NCBI GenBank assembly: GCA_000226015.1 | Contig: JH152806.1 | Location: 537,413-586,676 of the forward strand | Length of the DNA: 49,264 nucleotides | From: Mnemiopsis leidyi | Taxonomy: Eukaryota; Ctenophora; Tentaculata; Lobata; Bolinopsidae | Reading direction: 5' to 3' | Part shown: positions 10,347 through 25,300 of the stretch, one piece after another | Layout: each line of letters begins with the position of its first letter | How positions within the stretch are numbered: the stretch's first letter is position 1 | Made by a program: the position numbers and the translations under genes | The notes under the pieces: generated by a model | The model's database searches: none | Seen by the model: the letters and a program-made list of their open reading frames with translations, nothing else | What the model was told of the DNA's origin: nothing

Positions 10347-13300
10347 ACGAAGAGCCGCTTATATCTGGCAGTGACGATGGAATTGAAGAAGCTTCAGAAG
10401 AAACGCTCAAAACGTGGAACACTCTACTCGACAGCTGGACGGATTATTGTACTAGACCTCCTGAACTTGTTAAACTTTCCAGAAAGGTTTGTTATTATTC
10501 CTCCTCCTAAATTTGAGGTTAAGGACTTGAGACTTGAGACTTGAGACTTGAGACTTGAGACTTTAGACAAGCTTGATAAAGTTGTAGTGTTGGTTTTCCT
10601 TAAGACTCAACTCTCAAGTAGCAACTAAGCTGCGTGCCGGTCACTGTTATTTTAGACAATTTCATGTCCTGAAGCTTTAGTGTACGGTAAACTTACACAT
10701 GTATAGTTAAGGTTAAATTGTGTGTAAACATCCGGTATTCGACTATTCAACTTACTTTCTTCATCTGACGAGAATTCCTCACATTTTTCTTGGAATTTAA
10801 AGTATTTGATGTGTACTTGTCGTCTACTGCATATTAAGTATCCCAAGCTCACTGCACATGTATTTTGTCTACAAACAAGACTTCGAGCCAGGACCAAAAT
10901 AATTATATACCAGAGTTGCTGTGACGTGAAAGGCAATTACCCTATCGAATATCGGCCCGTCACGTAATTGCTATAAGCTGTTTGCGCGCTCAATCTGAAT
11001 GTTTTGCCTTTGATCAAAGTGCGCTGGGCCTGAATTCTGAAATGTTGTGTTTATGTACGTACGTGATTTAATCGCTGACATGATTTCTACCAAAACAAAC
11101 TGTCGCAACATAACTTGTTCGTCACCAGTTCGAATTGAACTGTTCAATTACATTAAATACCATTCTTTCCTTATCCTGTAGATTTCTAGCCGTCTACAGA
11201 ACTTTAAACCAGTTTCATTGATTATGGCAAATATTTGTCGCTGTCCTGTAGAAGACTGATATAGAGCTAAAAATAGAATTTCAGGGTATACCGAACAGTT
11301 TGCGAGCTACAGTGTGGATGAGGTTGGGAGGACTGACTGAAGAGTTGATTGAAGACAAGTACCGACATTTGTATGACGAGAGTCGATTAAAAGAATGTCC
11401 TCACGAACAGGTTAGACTTTTAAAATAGTGCTGTGATTGTGGCTATTCTCAAGGCACGGGTCCACATTTCGTAAAAGTGTACTTTCCAAAACCATTGAAC
11501 GAGCCGTGCACTCGAAAATTACGCATTTTCAAAGTTAGAAAGTTTTTCAAATTAGGACGCTTTTCTGCCCTGATGACACCTTTTACATAATTGGTCTTAG
11601 TTTTTAGAAAAAATATAACATACATCTGCCATGGCTCTCTTCACTCAAAGGAAAACGACGAAAAATATAAAAAAATGAAGGCATTCACAGAAAAGCACGT
11701 AGATAAAGCAAAACGCCAATACTACGCAAAATTCCTCAGAAAATATTCAGGCGACTGCAAGATGCAATGGAGGATGGTAAACAGCATACTCAACAGGACT
11801 AAAAACGCTAACGAAAATATAAAAAAGTTGAATTTTCGTAAAAGCGAGGTTACCGACTCTCAACAAATTGCGAATATCTTTAATGATTATTTTTGCAATG
11901 TTGCTGAGAATCTGAATCAAGAAAATGGCCTTGCACGCTCTGCCGACCAAGTTACAAGAACCGAGACTACTGATAGCAGATGTCGGCAGAGCGNNNNNNN
12001 NNNNNNNTATTGACTAGACCTACTTCGTTACGCCACTGTTACCGACTCTCAACAAATTGCGAATATCTTTAATGATTATTTTTGCAATGTTGCTGAGAAT
12101 CTGAATCAGAAAATGGCCTTGCACGCTCTGCCGACCAAGTTACAACAACCGAGACTACTGATAGCAGATGTCGGCAGAGCATGCAACTCGAGGACTCATC
12201 CCCATCTGAGATAATTGATATAGAAAAGGGTTTGAAAAACAAATGTACCTCTGATATGAGTGTTATTCCTCTCAAGAAAGTTAGCTATATACTCGCGCCG
12301 GTTATCAGCTGTCTAGTATCATCTTCTCTACAACAAGGAGTATTTCCCCATAAATTAGAAATCGCTAAAGTTATTCCCCTGCACAAGAGTGGATCACGTG
12401 CAGAGGTTTCGAATTATCGCCCGATATCACTGCTCTCTTGCTTCTCAAAAATATATGAAAAGATAATGCAAACGCGACTACTGTGCTTTCTAAAATCTGA
12501 AAAAATCTTAGTCGACTCACAGTACAGTTTTCGGGCAGAACACAGTTGTGAACATGCTCTTCTCGATGCTCAATACCACGTGTCCACGTACAAAAAGCCC
12601 TCGAGAGAAAAAAGGTCACAGCTCTTCTCTTGCTCGATTACAGCAAAGCTTTTGACATGGTAGATAGCAGAATTTTGCTCAGAAAGCTCGGACATTATGG
12701 AGTTCGAGACATTGCCTTATCATGGATTCAGATCTTACCTTACAGATAGAGAACAGTACAGAAATGTAAACAATTGTAATTCCGTATTACAGAAGCTTAA
12801 GTATGGCGTACCTCAAGGGTCAATCCTTGGTCTAATTCTGTTTATTCTGTACATAAACGACTTACCTCAAATTAGTAAAATCGCACACCATATCTACTTC
12901 GCCGACGATGCAAACCTTATCATTAGCGCCGATACATGTACTCAATTAAACCTAATGGTGGATGAAGTCCTAAGCCTAGTTCTACATTGGGCAACAAACA
13001 ATGACTTGAAATTAAATTCTAGCAAGACAAAGTACATGATATTTTCTAATAAGAAAATTGATGATATCAGAGTATACTTAGGAGAAGAACGACTCATTAA
13101 AAGTGAAACAGAAAAGTTCCTCGGTGTCTTAATCGACTCAAAAATGAATGGCTCTGTCCACATACGTGCACTAAGCACAAAAATTTCGAGAAATGCTGGA
13201 ATACTCCTTAAACTGAAGGGAACAGTTCCTAGCAAAATCTTGCACCTAATCTATAACAGCTTTATACAATCGCATTGATACTACTGCGCAACAGTGTGGG

Positions 13301-16300
13301 CACAGGTTCGCTGAACTCCATTCAAAGAGTTTTCTCAGCTCAGAAAAAAGGTAAACATGCTGCAGACTACAAGTTTCACTGTTACTTCTATGATAGAAAT
13401 GCAGGTTCTTCTCCGACACAGACTAAAGAAATTTTTAACAGGCTCGTAATTTTGGCTCTTCCTAACTTGATATCTAAATGCTGTCTGTCTGTAATGTGCA
13501 AAGTTTACCTCAAAGTCGCTCCTGCCAATATAATTAGTATGTTTAATCGAGTTGATAAAACTTCACCGAGGCGAGAACCAGAATATTTTTAAATCCCATA
13601 TAATCGCTTAAAGTCAACAGACAAAAGCCTGAATTACGTCGGCCCTAAACTGTATAATTCAACAGTGAACTCAGTAAATAGGACAAAAATAGCCTCGTCG
13701 ACAAATCTACAGGAAAAATTTACAAAATCTTTCAAGGCGACTGTAAACAGGTACAAGGACGAGAGCAAACCTGCCTAAGTTGGAGTAAAGCAAACTTTGC
13801 GCTAGAGTAGCACGATTATGGTAAACACCGCGGTATTGCAAAATTTTCACTTCCACGCAGAGCTGATAAACCGTGCACACCTTCCAAATCTATTTTCTGA
13901 CCGACGATGTTACTGTTTTAGTTACACAAAGCGTGTAAAATGAACGTATGTGCATACGTTTCAACAGTCAGTAAATAGTTAGTACCCAACTTTGTTTGTC
14001 TACATATTCTATCAATCTTTAACTTTTATTTTTAGTTATTAAGATCTTAAGATTTGATATCATATTTGAAACAATACTGTATATTTACATAAATTTTGAG
14101 TAAACATTGGCCGTGCGAAGTAAAAGCCGGTCCCAAAAAAATGTATATGTAATTTAATCTAAATGGTGAACATTACGCAATCATCCTTAAATTGACACGT
14201 ACGAGAAGGTATTAAACGTACGGAAAGGTAAACGTACGGCTCTGGTGAAATCTCGTAAGATGTTCTGGATCAAAAACAGGACGCCTTTTGGAATAGGTGT
14301 CATCTTTTCAAACTGAGAGGGATTCTGTTCATCGCGTCACTTTCAGCACGGACCGTCATTTTGAAACAGTGGAAAATCCAAAGGCAGGTTTTTCGTTAAA
14401 ACCCGACCCATGACTTAGATGATGTTATTAAAATGTGGGCTAATAGAGAACAGTATGATGTTAAGTGTTTTATTGGATGGAAGAATATATTTATAGGTTT
14501 ATTAGATGAGACTATAAACAATTTAAAAAATAGATATCCCAATCCTAAGAAATATAGGTCAGTTTTTAAAGATACCTCGGTAGAGGAAGATTTAAATTAT
14601 TTTCATAAACATTTTGTTATTTGCCCCGTGGATAAAGCTTCGAAAAAACATCGCCATAATCTGTAAACAGTTTTATTGTGATTCTATATTTAACGAATGT
14701 TTGTATAATGTAAAATCTTATTATAAAGTGACGGAAAGAGTTGCTTACTTTTCAGATTCCAATGCACTACTAACGTATCGAGGACGTATATTCAGGTGTC
14801 TGAGCTGGGACTGGCTTAGTTGTGTGACGGAAAGAAACACTAGTGAAATTTGTAATAATATTCAGAAATTTGTAAAGGACAATTTTGCGTTAGATATATT
14901 TTCTTGTGCTGAGAGGTTGCCTCATATAGTTTTGTTTCCTAAGTTTCATAACCCTTCATTTTCTCAGCGGTTTGTTGTCTCATATGCCGATTGTTTTATA
15001 AAACCATTAACTTCTAGACTTATGTTAGGGTTAAAAGCTGTTTACAAAAAGATTTGCAGTTATTCTGATATGATTTTTAAGGTAACTGGTATCAAGCGGA
15101 ATTGGATAATAGAAAATAATGTTTCAATATTAAATAGCCTAGGTAAGATTGATTTTGCTCGAGACATTCAGACTTATGACTTTTCTACACTGTATACTAA
15201 TTTAGAACATAGTGATATTAGTGCAGCTTTATCAAGTGTTATAAAATTAGCATTTAAACATGCTAAACGTAATTATATGTTGATATACGATAATTCATCT
15301 GCTTGGGTTAATAAACCTAATGATAAAACGTTTTCTTTCGACGAAAAGTCTTTAATTGAGGCAGTCAATTTTTGTTAGGCAATTGTTATTTTACGTTTGG
15401 GAATCACATTTTTAGGCAAATTATTGGAGTTCCAATAGGAGTCGATCCAGGACCATATATAGCTAATTCAACTCTGTGGTTTTATGAAAATCGATATTTG
15501 GAAGTATTGTACAGAAAAGATTATCGTAGTGCCTTAATGATGAATAGAACATATAGACTAATTGATGATATTACAGTTATTAATTCCGACGGTGTTTTTG
15601 CTTCACATTTAATGGATATCTATCCTGAAAGTTTAACTTTGAATAAAGAAAATAGTGATGATAATAGGGCTAATGTTTTAGATCTTAATATAATTATTAA
15701 TGAGGGAAAGTTCAAAGTTAATCTATACGACAAACGAGACGATTTTCCTTTTAAAATTGTACAATTTTCCGATAGAACTAGTAATATATCTAGAAACACT
15801 ATGTTGGGCGTATTTAAGTCACAGGTAGTGCGATATGCTAGAATTTGTTCAGAATTTAATGATTTTTTAATAATATTAGATATGATAGTAAAGAAATTTA
15901 TTGGGCTAGGATTTGACATAAAGTTGTTACAGTTTCATTTTATGAGCGTTGAGAGGAAACATAATTTTCTTTTAAAATGGGGAAACGTAAAAGATTTTGT
16001 AAAAAATAGAATTTTTCGATGAGATGAAATTATTTTGATAAAGGAGTAATCTGCAAAATTTGTGCATACTTATGTTTTAAATATTCTTTTTGTTTGTTAT
16101 TTTGTTTGTTATTTGTTGTTTAATATTTTGTTTAGTTGTATTATGGCAATTTAATGGTCGTTTTTTGATATTAAGTTATTTTGTAATTATATTTTGTAAA
16201 TATATTGTAAATTAAATTATTTTTAGGTAAAAAATCAGTAGAAATGGAGAGTGTTGGCCGTTGGGCCCGTAATATATGTATAATCCTACCTATGCTGCAT

Positions 16301-19300
16301 CACAAGTTGCGGAATACTGAATAAATAAGCCTCTTTACTGCACTGTTTAGACACACATCAGCTGGTGACTGTGAAGTTTGTTATTGTTTTTGATTTTGAA
16401 GTAGGATTTGCGGAAAGCCGTGAAACACTTAAAATTTACTATTTTTCACCAACACCGAGTATCGACTGTTTTTATGTGCTTTATTTACCGAATTTATGTA
16501 GTGACTTTTTATGTGCTTTATATGCTGACTTTATAAACTGACTTTTTTATGTGCTTTATATGCTAACTTTATATACTTACTAATCACCATGAGGTGCCTT
16601 ATAGTTGCACTTGCCACTGTTCACATCATTGACACAACACATAGCAAATACTATTGTTCTAAGTAAGCTGTAAGGGGGTAACATTACCATTGTAGCGGAG
16701 CGTCTTTTAGCTAACATGGGGTTACGGCAGCAAATACTATGGTTCTAAGTAAGCTGTAAGGGGGTAACATTACCATTGTAGCGGAGCGTCTTTTAGCTAA
16801 CATGGGGTTACGGCAGCAAATACTATAGTTCTAAGTAAGCTGTAAGGGGGTAACATTACCATTGTATACTCTTTTTTGCTCTCTATACTCTTTCTCTTGG
16901 ACTTTAGTTTCAGGCTTGGTTACGTTTTCGTTTAGTTGCTTGAGTCGATCTTAGAGATCACTGTAACAGTGGGTGTTGTAGTTCTCAATGAGGAGAAATG
17001 AACAGGTGTGGACTGTGGACTGTAATGCCGCTTCATTGAAACATCTTTCACTTCTAAGTCCCGCCAAACAATACAAATTGTACAAAAATAGTATAATTCG
17101 CGCACTACAATAGTACAATACTACAATACCCCGCTTTTCGGAAATTAAACTCGGGCTAATCTTATTGTTGTTGTATGTAAGAAATAGTGAATATTGAATG
17201 CTCTAAAGATTCCGTGAAATATGTGTGTACGTGTTTTAAGGTGACTTTAAACCATCGTCCTGTGTCTCGAGTAGAAATTTCAACGGCTGGAACACTTTCT
17301 CTGTGATAGAAATTCCAACTTGACTAAAACGCAAATTTGAGGAACAGCGTACTTGAAATGAGAACAAAATTTACATGAAATTTAAAGCAGTCTAGTAGGT
17401 TCTGTTTCCTGAACAAGTGTGCTATAAAAATACTGTTGAAATATAAAACCTGGATTCAGGAAGAAGTAAGGTTATCACCCCCAGCCATATCATATTCGCC
17501 CTATTGGCGGCTAAAAAAACCGTTTGTCCAAAAGGCATTCCTCTTTAACCTTGCCCCTCACTGTTTGCCATTGCCAAGACTTCCGCTAATCCCCCGCTCA
17601 AGTGTTAATACCCACAACTAAATCTCAATACATATGTTAACACTTCAAGACATCCAGAAAAGTTCAGCTTAGTACACGCACACATGCACCCAACCATTTA
17701 TTAGCATACTTAACTATCTGCACTGAAATAGTTCCCATTTTATTTACTTTTTGCGCAGTAGACTAACTGTATGTTTTATTGAAGAAGTGTAATAATTTAA
17801 ATACTTCCCTTTACTATTCATTATCGTACTTAAAGGTACTATAAGGTAGAAGATGTAAGAGTATTGTTAAGATTATTGTGCTTCTGTTTTGTTAGTTGTA
17901 ACAACTGGTTTCACATGTACAACTCACTGATCACATGTGTAACGCCTAACGAAGTTAATGACCCTGAATTAATGATATCGCCACCTCCTCACTTTCTCTG
18001 ATGTCGAACTTACCATTGCTCCCTAATTGTAACAGCATGGTCACCTTCGCTGATTTTCACTGTCCTAAACTGTTAACTGACCATTTTAACAACTTCAAAC
18101 TTCAAAATCCCTTAAAATCCTATTCATTCGGTCCCTGATCACTGCTTCAACAATTACAATCTCCTGGCCATCTAACGACACCTATTATTGATAATAACCC
18201 ATCCAGCTGCTACCAGTTATCTCTAGGCTGTAACTTCATCTGCCACGTGACCAAATGTATTTACTGTAGTTACATGTATTTACTGTAGTTACATGTATTT
18301 ACTGTAGTTACATGTATTTACTTTAATCTCTGTGAGTCACGTGAGAACATGTTTTCAAGGTGGTCGCTGTATGTCGACACCCACATCACCACACCAGGGT
18401 CGGTAACATTACCTCTACTTATTCTGGTGATGAATAAGAACTGCAGTTTAATGAGTGTGTTTCCCTCCTTAGTCGTTGTAGTTTAACATGTGCTAGTACA
18501 ATTACACATTATGTGACTTTGCATGCGTTATGTTTGTTAAGCACGTCTGGGGCTTGTTTTAAGTTCGTGTAAAGAGAGCTGAGGAAGGGTCGTAAATGTT
18601 CACATTATGTTACAGTGATGGTTCAGGACGATGTTAGCCCCAATCTAGCGTTACCGAGCACCACTAGATTGTATCCAAGTTTTCTTAAGCAAATACCGTT
18701 ATCTAGATTTTCCTGCTTAATTGTAGCCCTTAGACTTCAATTGTAGCTGTTAAACAAGATTTAGATCATGAGATAGATGTTAACTGTGATCTCGAATATA
18801 GCTTGTATACCAACATACTTGCATGTATACAATATGTATATAGTTTTAGTCACGAACGAGATGTTGTATTTTTCATAGTTGTAAAAGGACTAATATGTTC
18901 GCTCTATCTATTATGGTACTCAGTATCTGCGATACGAAATGCATATTTTTCTCTTGACGCTACTCTCTTTGTAACACCAGCTATAGCCTTCTATTTCTCT
19001 ATTTTCTAGTTCGCAAAGCGAGATCTGCATCATGTAGAACATGATTCTAACTACCGTACTTTGGAGCTTAGATCTAGCATAGACACAACAGTTGGGCTCA
19101 ACACATAGACTCTACAGCTGAACACTACAGTTGAAGACACAATACCGGATTAAGGAGCGCCGGATAAACAAGATTGCTCTGCAGCTTAAAAGGAGGACGT
19201 ACTGCCCAAATTCTGCATTAGGATGCCTGAAAAAGATGTGTCCCTCAGCAAGAAGACGATTATTCTACTAGTATTTTTGTGTTTGATTGTTGTTTTTCTT

Positions 19301-22300
19301 TTCAGACCCTCAAAAAGAACTTCCTTAATAGATGTTGAGGGGATTGTACCAGTATCAGAAAGTAAACTAATTACAGATGATGATGATTATGATGATGATG
19401 ATGATGATGAAGCATTTACGAACAGTCCTAGTCTGAAGAATGACTCTTTTCTAGAACAAACACTCTCAGTACCCTCCATCCAAAGTTTAACGACAGAGCC
19501 CTCAAGCCAAGCTTCTACGACAGAAACTTCCTCCAAACTAACTAGTTTTTCCCCAAATTCAAGTTTTGTAAATAAAGACTTACCGGAACTTTCCAAAACT
19601 ACCGGACATACTAGTGCAGAAAATAAGGACTTGCTCGAACTTTCTAAACCTGCCCTAAATCCCTATACAGAAAACAAGGACTTGTACCTCAACCCGCCCA
19701 CCCAACAGTGGATGCAGACGCAGTTTGAGAAAGCTTTGTCTGATCTTGATCTTCATTACAGCCCTCTTAGCAAGTGGAGCGTATGTGGAATGAAGACTTA
19801 CTACTTCCCGAAAATCAACACCATCTTCACGGGTATTCCCAAAACAGGTTGTTCTAACTGGATTGAAGCGTTACTAAAAGCGGAGGGAGATTTAAAGAAG
19901 GATCTTGACCCCATCATGATTAAAAAAGTTCATGGTCCGATCTCAAATCGGCACCGTATCCCAAAAACGTTAACTCGGTACGGCGACGTAACGTTCAGGC
20001 GTGCCTTCAGTTTCACGGTTGTCCGGAATCCCTGGACTAGGATGGTGTCCGGATATCGGGATAAACTGTCGGACGAGATAACTCAGGGTGGAGCTAAAAG
20101 ATCGATAGGTGTGAAGATAGTCAGTGAGATGAGAGGGATTGAACCTGGAAATGTCAAATTGAATCATCTGTACCCGACTTTTGCGGAGTACGCAGCTTGG
20201 CTGGTAAAACATCGTGGTAATGTAAACGTCCACTTTTCACCTCAAAACGAAACTCTGTGCATCCCTCATGCGAAGTATGACATGATAATTCCCCTGGAGT
20301 ATTCAGGACCTTTAGGACCAGAGGTTCTCAGACGGATTCACGCCGACAACGCCTCAGTTTTTGGATCGTACGATAAATCTTCAGATCCGCGTTTGGCGAA
20401 GTCTGCGTTGTTCGCAAAACAGTGGCTGTCAGAGTTGGAATCGGAGTTAGTGGAGGAGTTGTACGATATTTTCAGGACGGATTTTACTCTTCTGAATTAC
20501 AGTAACTTCACACACCCTGATTTTCCATTGCCGCTGTACAGCTAGAAATTTTAAATGATGGGACTGTTTTATGATTGATTGATAACTTTTTACGCTTTTG
20601 TTAATGTCGATGGGTGATAAATTGTGCTATTAAATTAATAATCTTTGGGGCGATCAATTGACTTTATCTTTTGTTATTCTAGCCCTCAACTAAATTTGAC
20701 TATTTCAAAATTTGCAAATCGCTAGAGTGAAATGAAAATGAAAACTAATGGTGTTTTAAGCAACGTGAATCAATTCTCTAATTCTAAATTACTGCCTCAA
20801 TTCTCTAATTCTAAATTACTGCCTCAAAATTCAAACTATCAAATCTATGATCTAACCGAGAAAAAGTTTAAAACCCCTCGAGTACTCCCAGTACTAAATC
20901 TATGGAAATTCCTTGATAATGCATTTGATTTAGTCAACTTCACAATCTACTCGTTGGCAATATTCTGTGACTCATAACCCGTAGATGTGACTGGAAATTA
21001 CAAGCAGGTAAAAATATTCTGTGACTCATAACCCGTAGATGTGACTGGAAATTACCCGCAGGTAATAATAATCTGTGACTCACAATCCAAAATTTACCGA
21101 AAATTACCCGCAGGTAATAATCTGTGACTCACAATCCAAAATTTACCGAAAATTCTTCGCAGGTAATAATCTGGGATCTGAACAGAACATTTCCGGGTAA
21201 CGAGTACTTCCGGGAAGGGAAAGATGGTCAGGAGAAACTGTACCGGGTTTGTAAGAGTTACGCCGGGGCCGACCAAGAGGTGAGGACTTTCCTTGTGTTG
21301 GGAAAGAGATCCACGAAAATCAGAAGTTTTTCTTCTATGTTTATCTAAATTTAGTGTCAAACATCCCCTTCTGAAGCTATGAATGGGTATCGAATAACAG
21401 AAGTTTATCTTTTAAGTTTAGTGCTAAACATCCCCTTCTGAAGCTATGAATGGGTAACGTATAACAGAAGTTTATCTTTTAAGTTTAGTGTTAAACATTC
21501 CCTTCTGAAGCTATGAATGGGTAACGTATAACAGCTAGTATAAAGAAATTTCCCTCCCAGGTTGGCTACTGCCAGGTAACGTATAACAGCTAGTATAAAG
21601 AAATTTCCTCTCAGGTTGGCTACTGCCAGGGTCTATCCTTCATCGTAGCTGTCCTGCTGTTACACCTGGAGGAAGAGAAGGCCTTCGCTCTCTTCTCCGT
21701 CGTCATGAAGGAGTATCAGTTCAGGGACATGTTCAAGAAAGGTATGTTAAGTATGGTAACGTTATTTCTCGGGGCGGGGAGGACGTTGTAGTGAACCGTC
21801 TAGTTTGATATCTTGTAGCTGGTATCTCCTTTAGGTAACATCCAACAACGCAGTCGTCTAAATGTTCGAAACTTCATTTTTCGATTTAAGTTTTGGTTGT
21901 TTTTTTTCTTTACGCACATAACGTCCGTGCATGTGGTTTAACGACAAACATGGCTGTTGCTGCTTTATCACTAACAAACGTAGTAAGGGTAGTAACTTCC
22001 AGTCGCCTTGATTAATGATTTGCGGTCGTGCACTGGCCATGTACCGAGTTTCTTAGTTAGTTAAGTGATAAATGTTTAGATCATCAAGAACATTCTGGTT
22101 TACAACGCTGAATATATCACACCTTCAAGCACCTGTAAATTATGAACACGGTAAATATAAACTAAGCTCCTGCAAATTACCAAAATACGTGTATCGTCAC
22201 CGGTCGTGACGCACGTGAACTTTGATTACTACAGCGACTCTAGCAACCATATAGCAACCAGTTAGGTTATTTGCCACTAACCGAATGTTTAGATTCAGCT

Positions 22301-25300
22301 GCTACAAATAGGAATAGTTATTTTCACACTATTTACCTCTCCCACGCCTTGTCGGTAGCAGTTTCGTAGTATCTCTTACAGCAGCGTAACTTCTAAAACT
22401 GAAGATTCACAGCAGCGTAACTTCTAAAAACTGAAGATTCACAGCGGTGCTACTTGTAAAACTACATCAGTGCCACCTGTAAAACTACATCAGTGTCACC
22501 TGTAAAACTACATCAGTGCCACCTGTAAAACTACATCAGTGCCACCTGTAAAACTCATCAGTGCACCTGTAAAACTCATCAGTGCNNNNNNNNNNNNNNN
22601 NNNNNNNNNNNNNNNNNNNNNNNNNNNNNNNNNNNNNNNNNNNNNNNNNNNNNNNNNNNNNNNNNNNNNNNNNNNNNNNNNNNNNNNNNNNNNNNNNNNN
22701 NNNNNNNNNNNNNNNNNNNNNNNNNNNNNNNNNNNNNNNNNNNNNNNNNNNNNNNNNNNNNNNNNNNNNNNNNNNNNNNNNNNNNNNNNNNNNNNNNNNN
22801 NNNNNNNNNNNNNNNNNNNNNNNNNNNNNNNNNNNNNNNNNNNNNNNNNNNNNNNNNNNNNNNNNNNNNNNNNNNNNNNNNNNNNNNNNNNNNNNNNNNN
22901 NNNNNNNNNNNNNNNNNNNNNNNNNNNNNNNNNNNNNNNNNNNNNNNNNNNNNNNNNNNNNNNNNNNNNNNNNNNNNNNNNNNNNNNNNNNNNNNNNNNN
23001 NNNNNNNNNNNNNNNNNNNNNNNNNNNNNNNNNNNNNNNNNNNNNNNNNNNNNNNNNNNNNNNNNNNNNNNNNNNNNNNNNNNNNNNNNNNNNNNNNNNN
23101 NNNNNNNNNNNNNNNNNNNNNNNNNNNNNNNNNNNNNNNNNNNNNNNNNNNNNNNNNNNNNNNNNNNNNNNNNNNNNNNNNNNNNNNNNNNNNNNNNNNN
23201 NNNNNNNNNNNNNNNNNNNNNNNNNNNNNNNNNNNNNNNNNNNNNNNNNNNNNNNNNNNNNNNNNNNNNNNNNNNNNNNNNNNNNNNNNNNNNNNNNNNN
23301 NNNNNNNNNNNNNNNNNNNNNNNNNNNNNNNNNNNNNNNNNNNNNNNNNNNNNNNNNNNNNNNNNNNNNNNNNNNNNNNNNNNNNNNNNNNNNNNTCAGT
23401 GTCACCTGTAAACTACATCAGTGCTACCTGTAAAACTACATCAGTGTCACCTGTAAAACTACATCAGTGTCACCTGTAAAACTACATCAGTGCCACCTGT
23501 AAAACTACATCAGTGCCACCTGTAAAACTACATCAGTGCCACCTGTAAAACTACATCAGTGCCACCTGTAAAACTACATCAGTGCCACCTGTAAAACTAC
23601 ATCAGTGCCACCTGTAAAACTACATCAGTGCTACCTGTAAAACTACATCAGTGCCACCTGTAAAACTACATCAGTGTCACCTGTAAAACTACATCAGTGC
23701 CACTTGTAAAACTGAAGTTGTATGGCGCTGTTCAGCGCGGGAGGAGTCACCCACCCTGACGTCACTATCGGAGTATCCTGCACTCTCCTCCTCTTGACCT
23801 GCTCCCTTCTCAACACTCTCGTCCTCCTTCACAACTACCGCAAGAAAAGTTCAGTTCCCCGGAACCTCTACCTCTGCTTGTCTGTAGCTGACTTCCTGAC
23901 TCCCTGGATCTTGCTGCTTCCTCTTATCTGTCATGTCTTCAAGGAGGGTGAAACTGAGTGTGAGGAACCTGGAGAAACGACCTGCGTTGTGGATTACAGT
24001 GACAAGACAGTTGCTACCTGGTACAACAAGCTTCATGCCATCCTCGTTGGTCTTACGATTTTGACGCCTTATCACTTAGCGGCTACATTGGCCCTGGCTC
24101 GATACTTCCAGATAAAATACCCATTCCGGCAACTGAAATCGAAACATTTTTTATTAGGTGTATTTCTGTCTTTGGTTTATTTTCCTCTTTCCATGGGTTG
24201 CTTTGTTTATTTTCACCCTGAAAAGGGAAATACTTTATATTTTGCCAAATTTCAGAATGCTATTGTTGCTGAAGAATTTTCGCTCTTTGGACTCAAAATG
24301 TCACAGGAACAATTTTTGATGACAGTGAATGCAATGACATTGACCTTGGAACTCAGTGCAATGATTGCTTCCCTCATGACAATATTCGAACTGGTCAAAT
24401 CCAGACTGACTCCCGTTACCGGCGGTCCTTCGCACCGCAAAATAAGGAGCACTCTAAGGATTCTGATCACAAACTTTGGTAGTTTGATCGCAGTAGTGTC
24501 AGTAGCCCTTGTTGCTTATACAATTGATCAAGAGCACTTTTCAAGACCGGCCCGGATCCTGATCACTACGTTAATACTACCCTGTTTCATGTCAACTTTC
24601 AACCCGGCTGTTTACATTTTGTTTGCATCCGGTTGTGCGCTGAGGTTAAACGTTCGTCCTCAATAAATTCAAAACACTTAAGGTATTTGGAAATGATATC
24701 TTTAGTTATTTCTTGATTTTCGATAAGTAAACACTTCAAGATATAAGACATGTAGACAATCAATCAAATTAATGAATTTAATAAGACAACAATATATTTT
24801 AAGTTTCATTTTTTGGAACAATTTGATTTTGATTGTGTTAGAAAATCTGATTTTATCCTTAGTTATTTTGAGTATAGACATGAAAGTTTGACCATTCTTT
24901 CCGAAGTATGCGAATCTTTAAACTTTATTTTAAGAAAGAATTTAATCAATCGTTGTGAGCATGATTGCTGTGTTTCTTGGCTTTGAGAGTCATTTGATAC
25001 GTCATTTAAAGCAACAGCTTTAAACGTATTCCGTTTAACAAGTCTAAAGTCAAATGAGGATACACAAAATTTCAGAAAAAAAAAGAACAAAATATAATTT
25101 AACAGAAGTTATCTAACTGAGAACACTATCACAAACCCAGCCCCGGGCAACCTCTACTACACTCTCCAGAATATCAGGGAGTCCCAGGAGAGCAAGCAGC
25201 TCACCAGCTGTTTGTCCACATACTGTCTCTCTCCCTGCAATGTTGTAGTGTGTTTATAATACTACATTACTGTAGAGATGGCAGGAGAAAACAAGTTTGC

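Noticed and set aside
16644..16866. CRISPR-like array
   Set aside because: 86-base direct tandem repeat with no spacers in a eukaryotic intron.
22536..23433. Three ORFs of nearly 290 codons
   Set aside because: They consist of N bases.
24863..25090. 75-codon minus-strand ORF starting MFFFFLKFC
   Set aside because: Low complexity start, no homology I recognise; AT-rich spacer.
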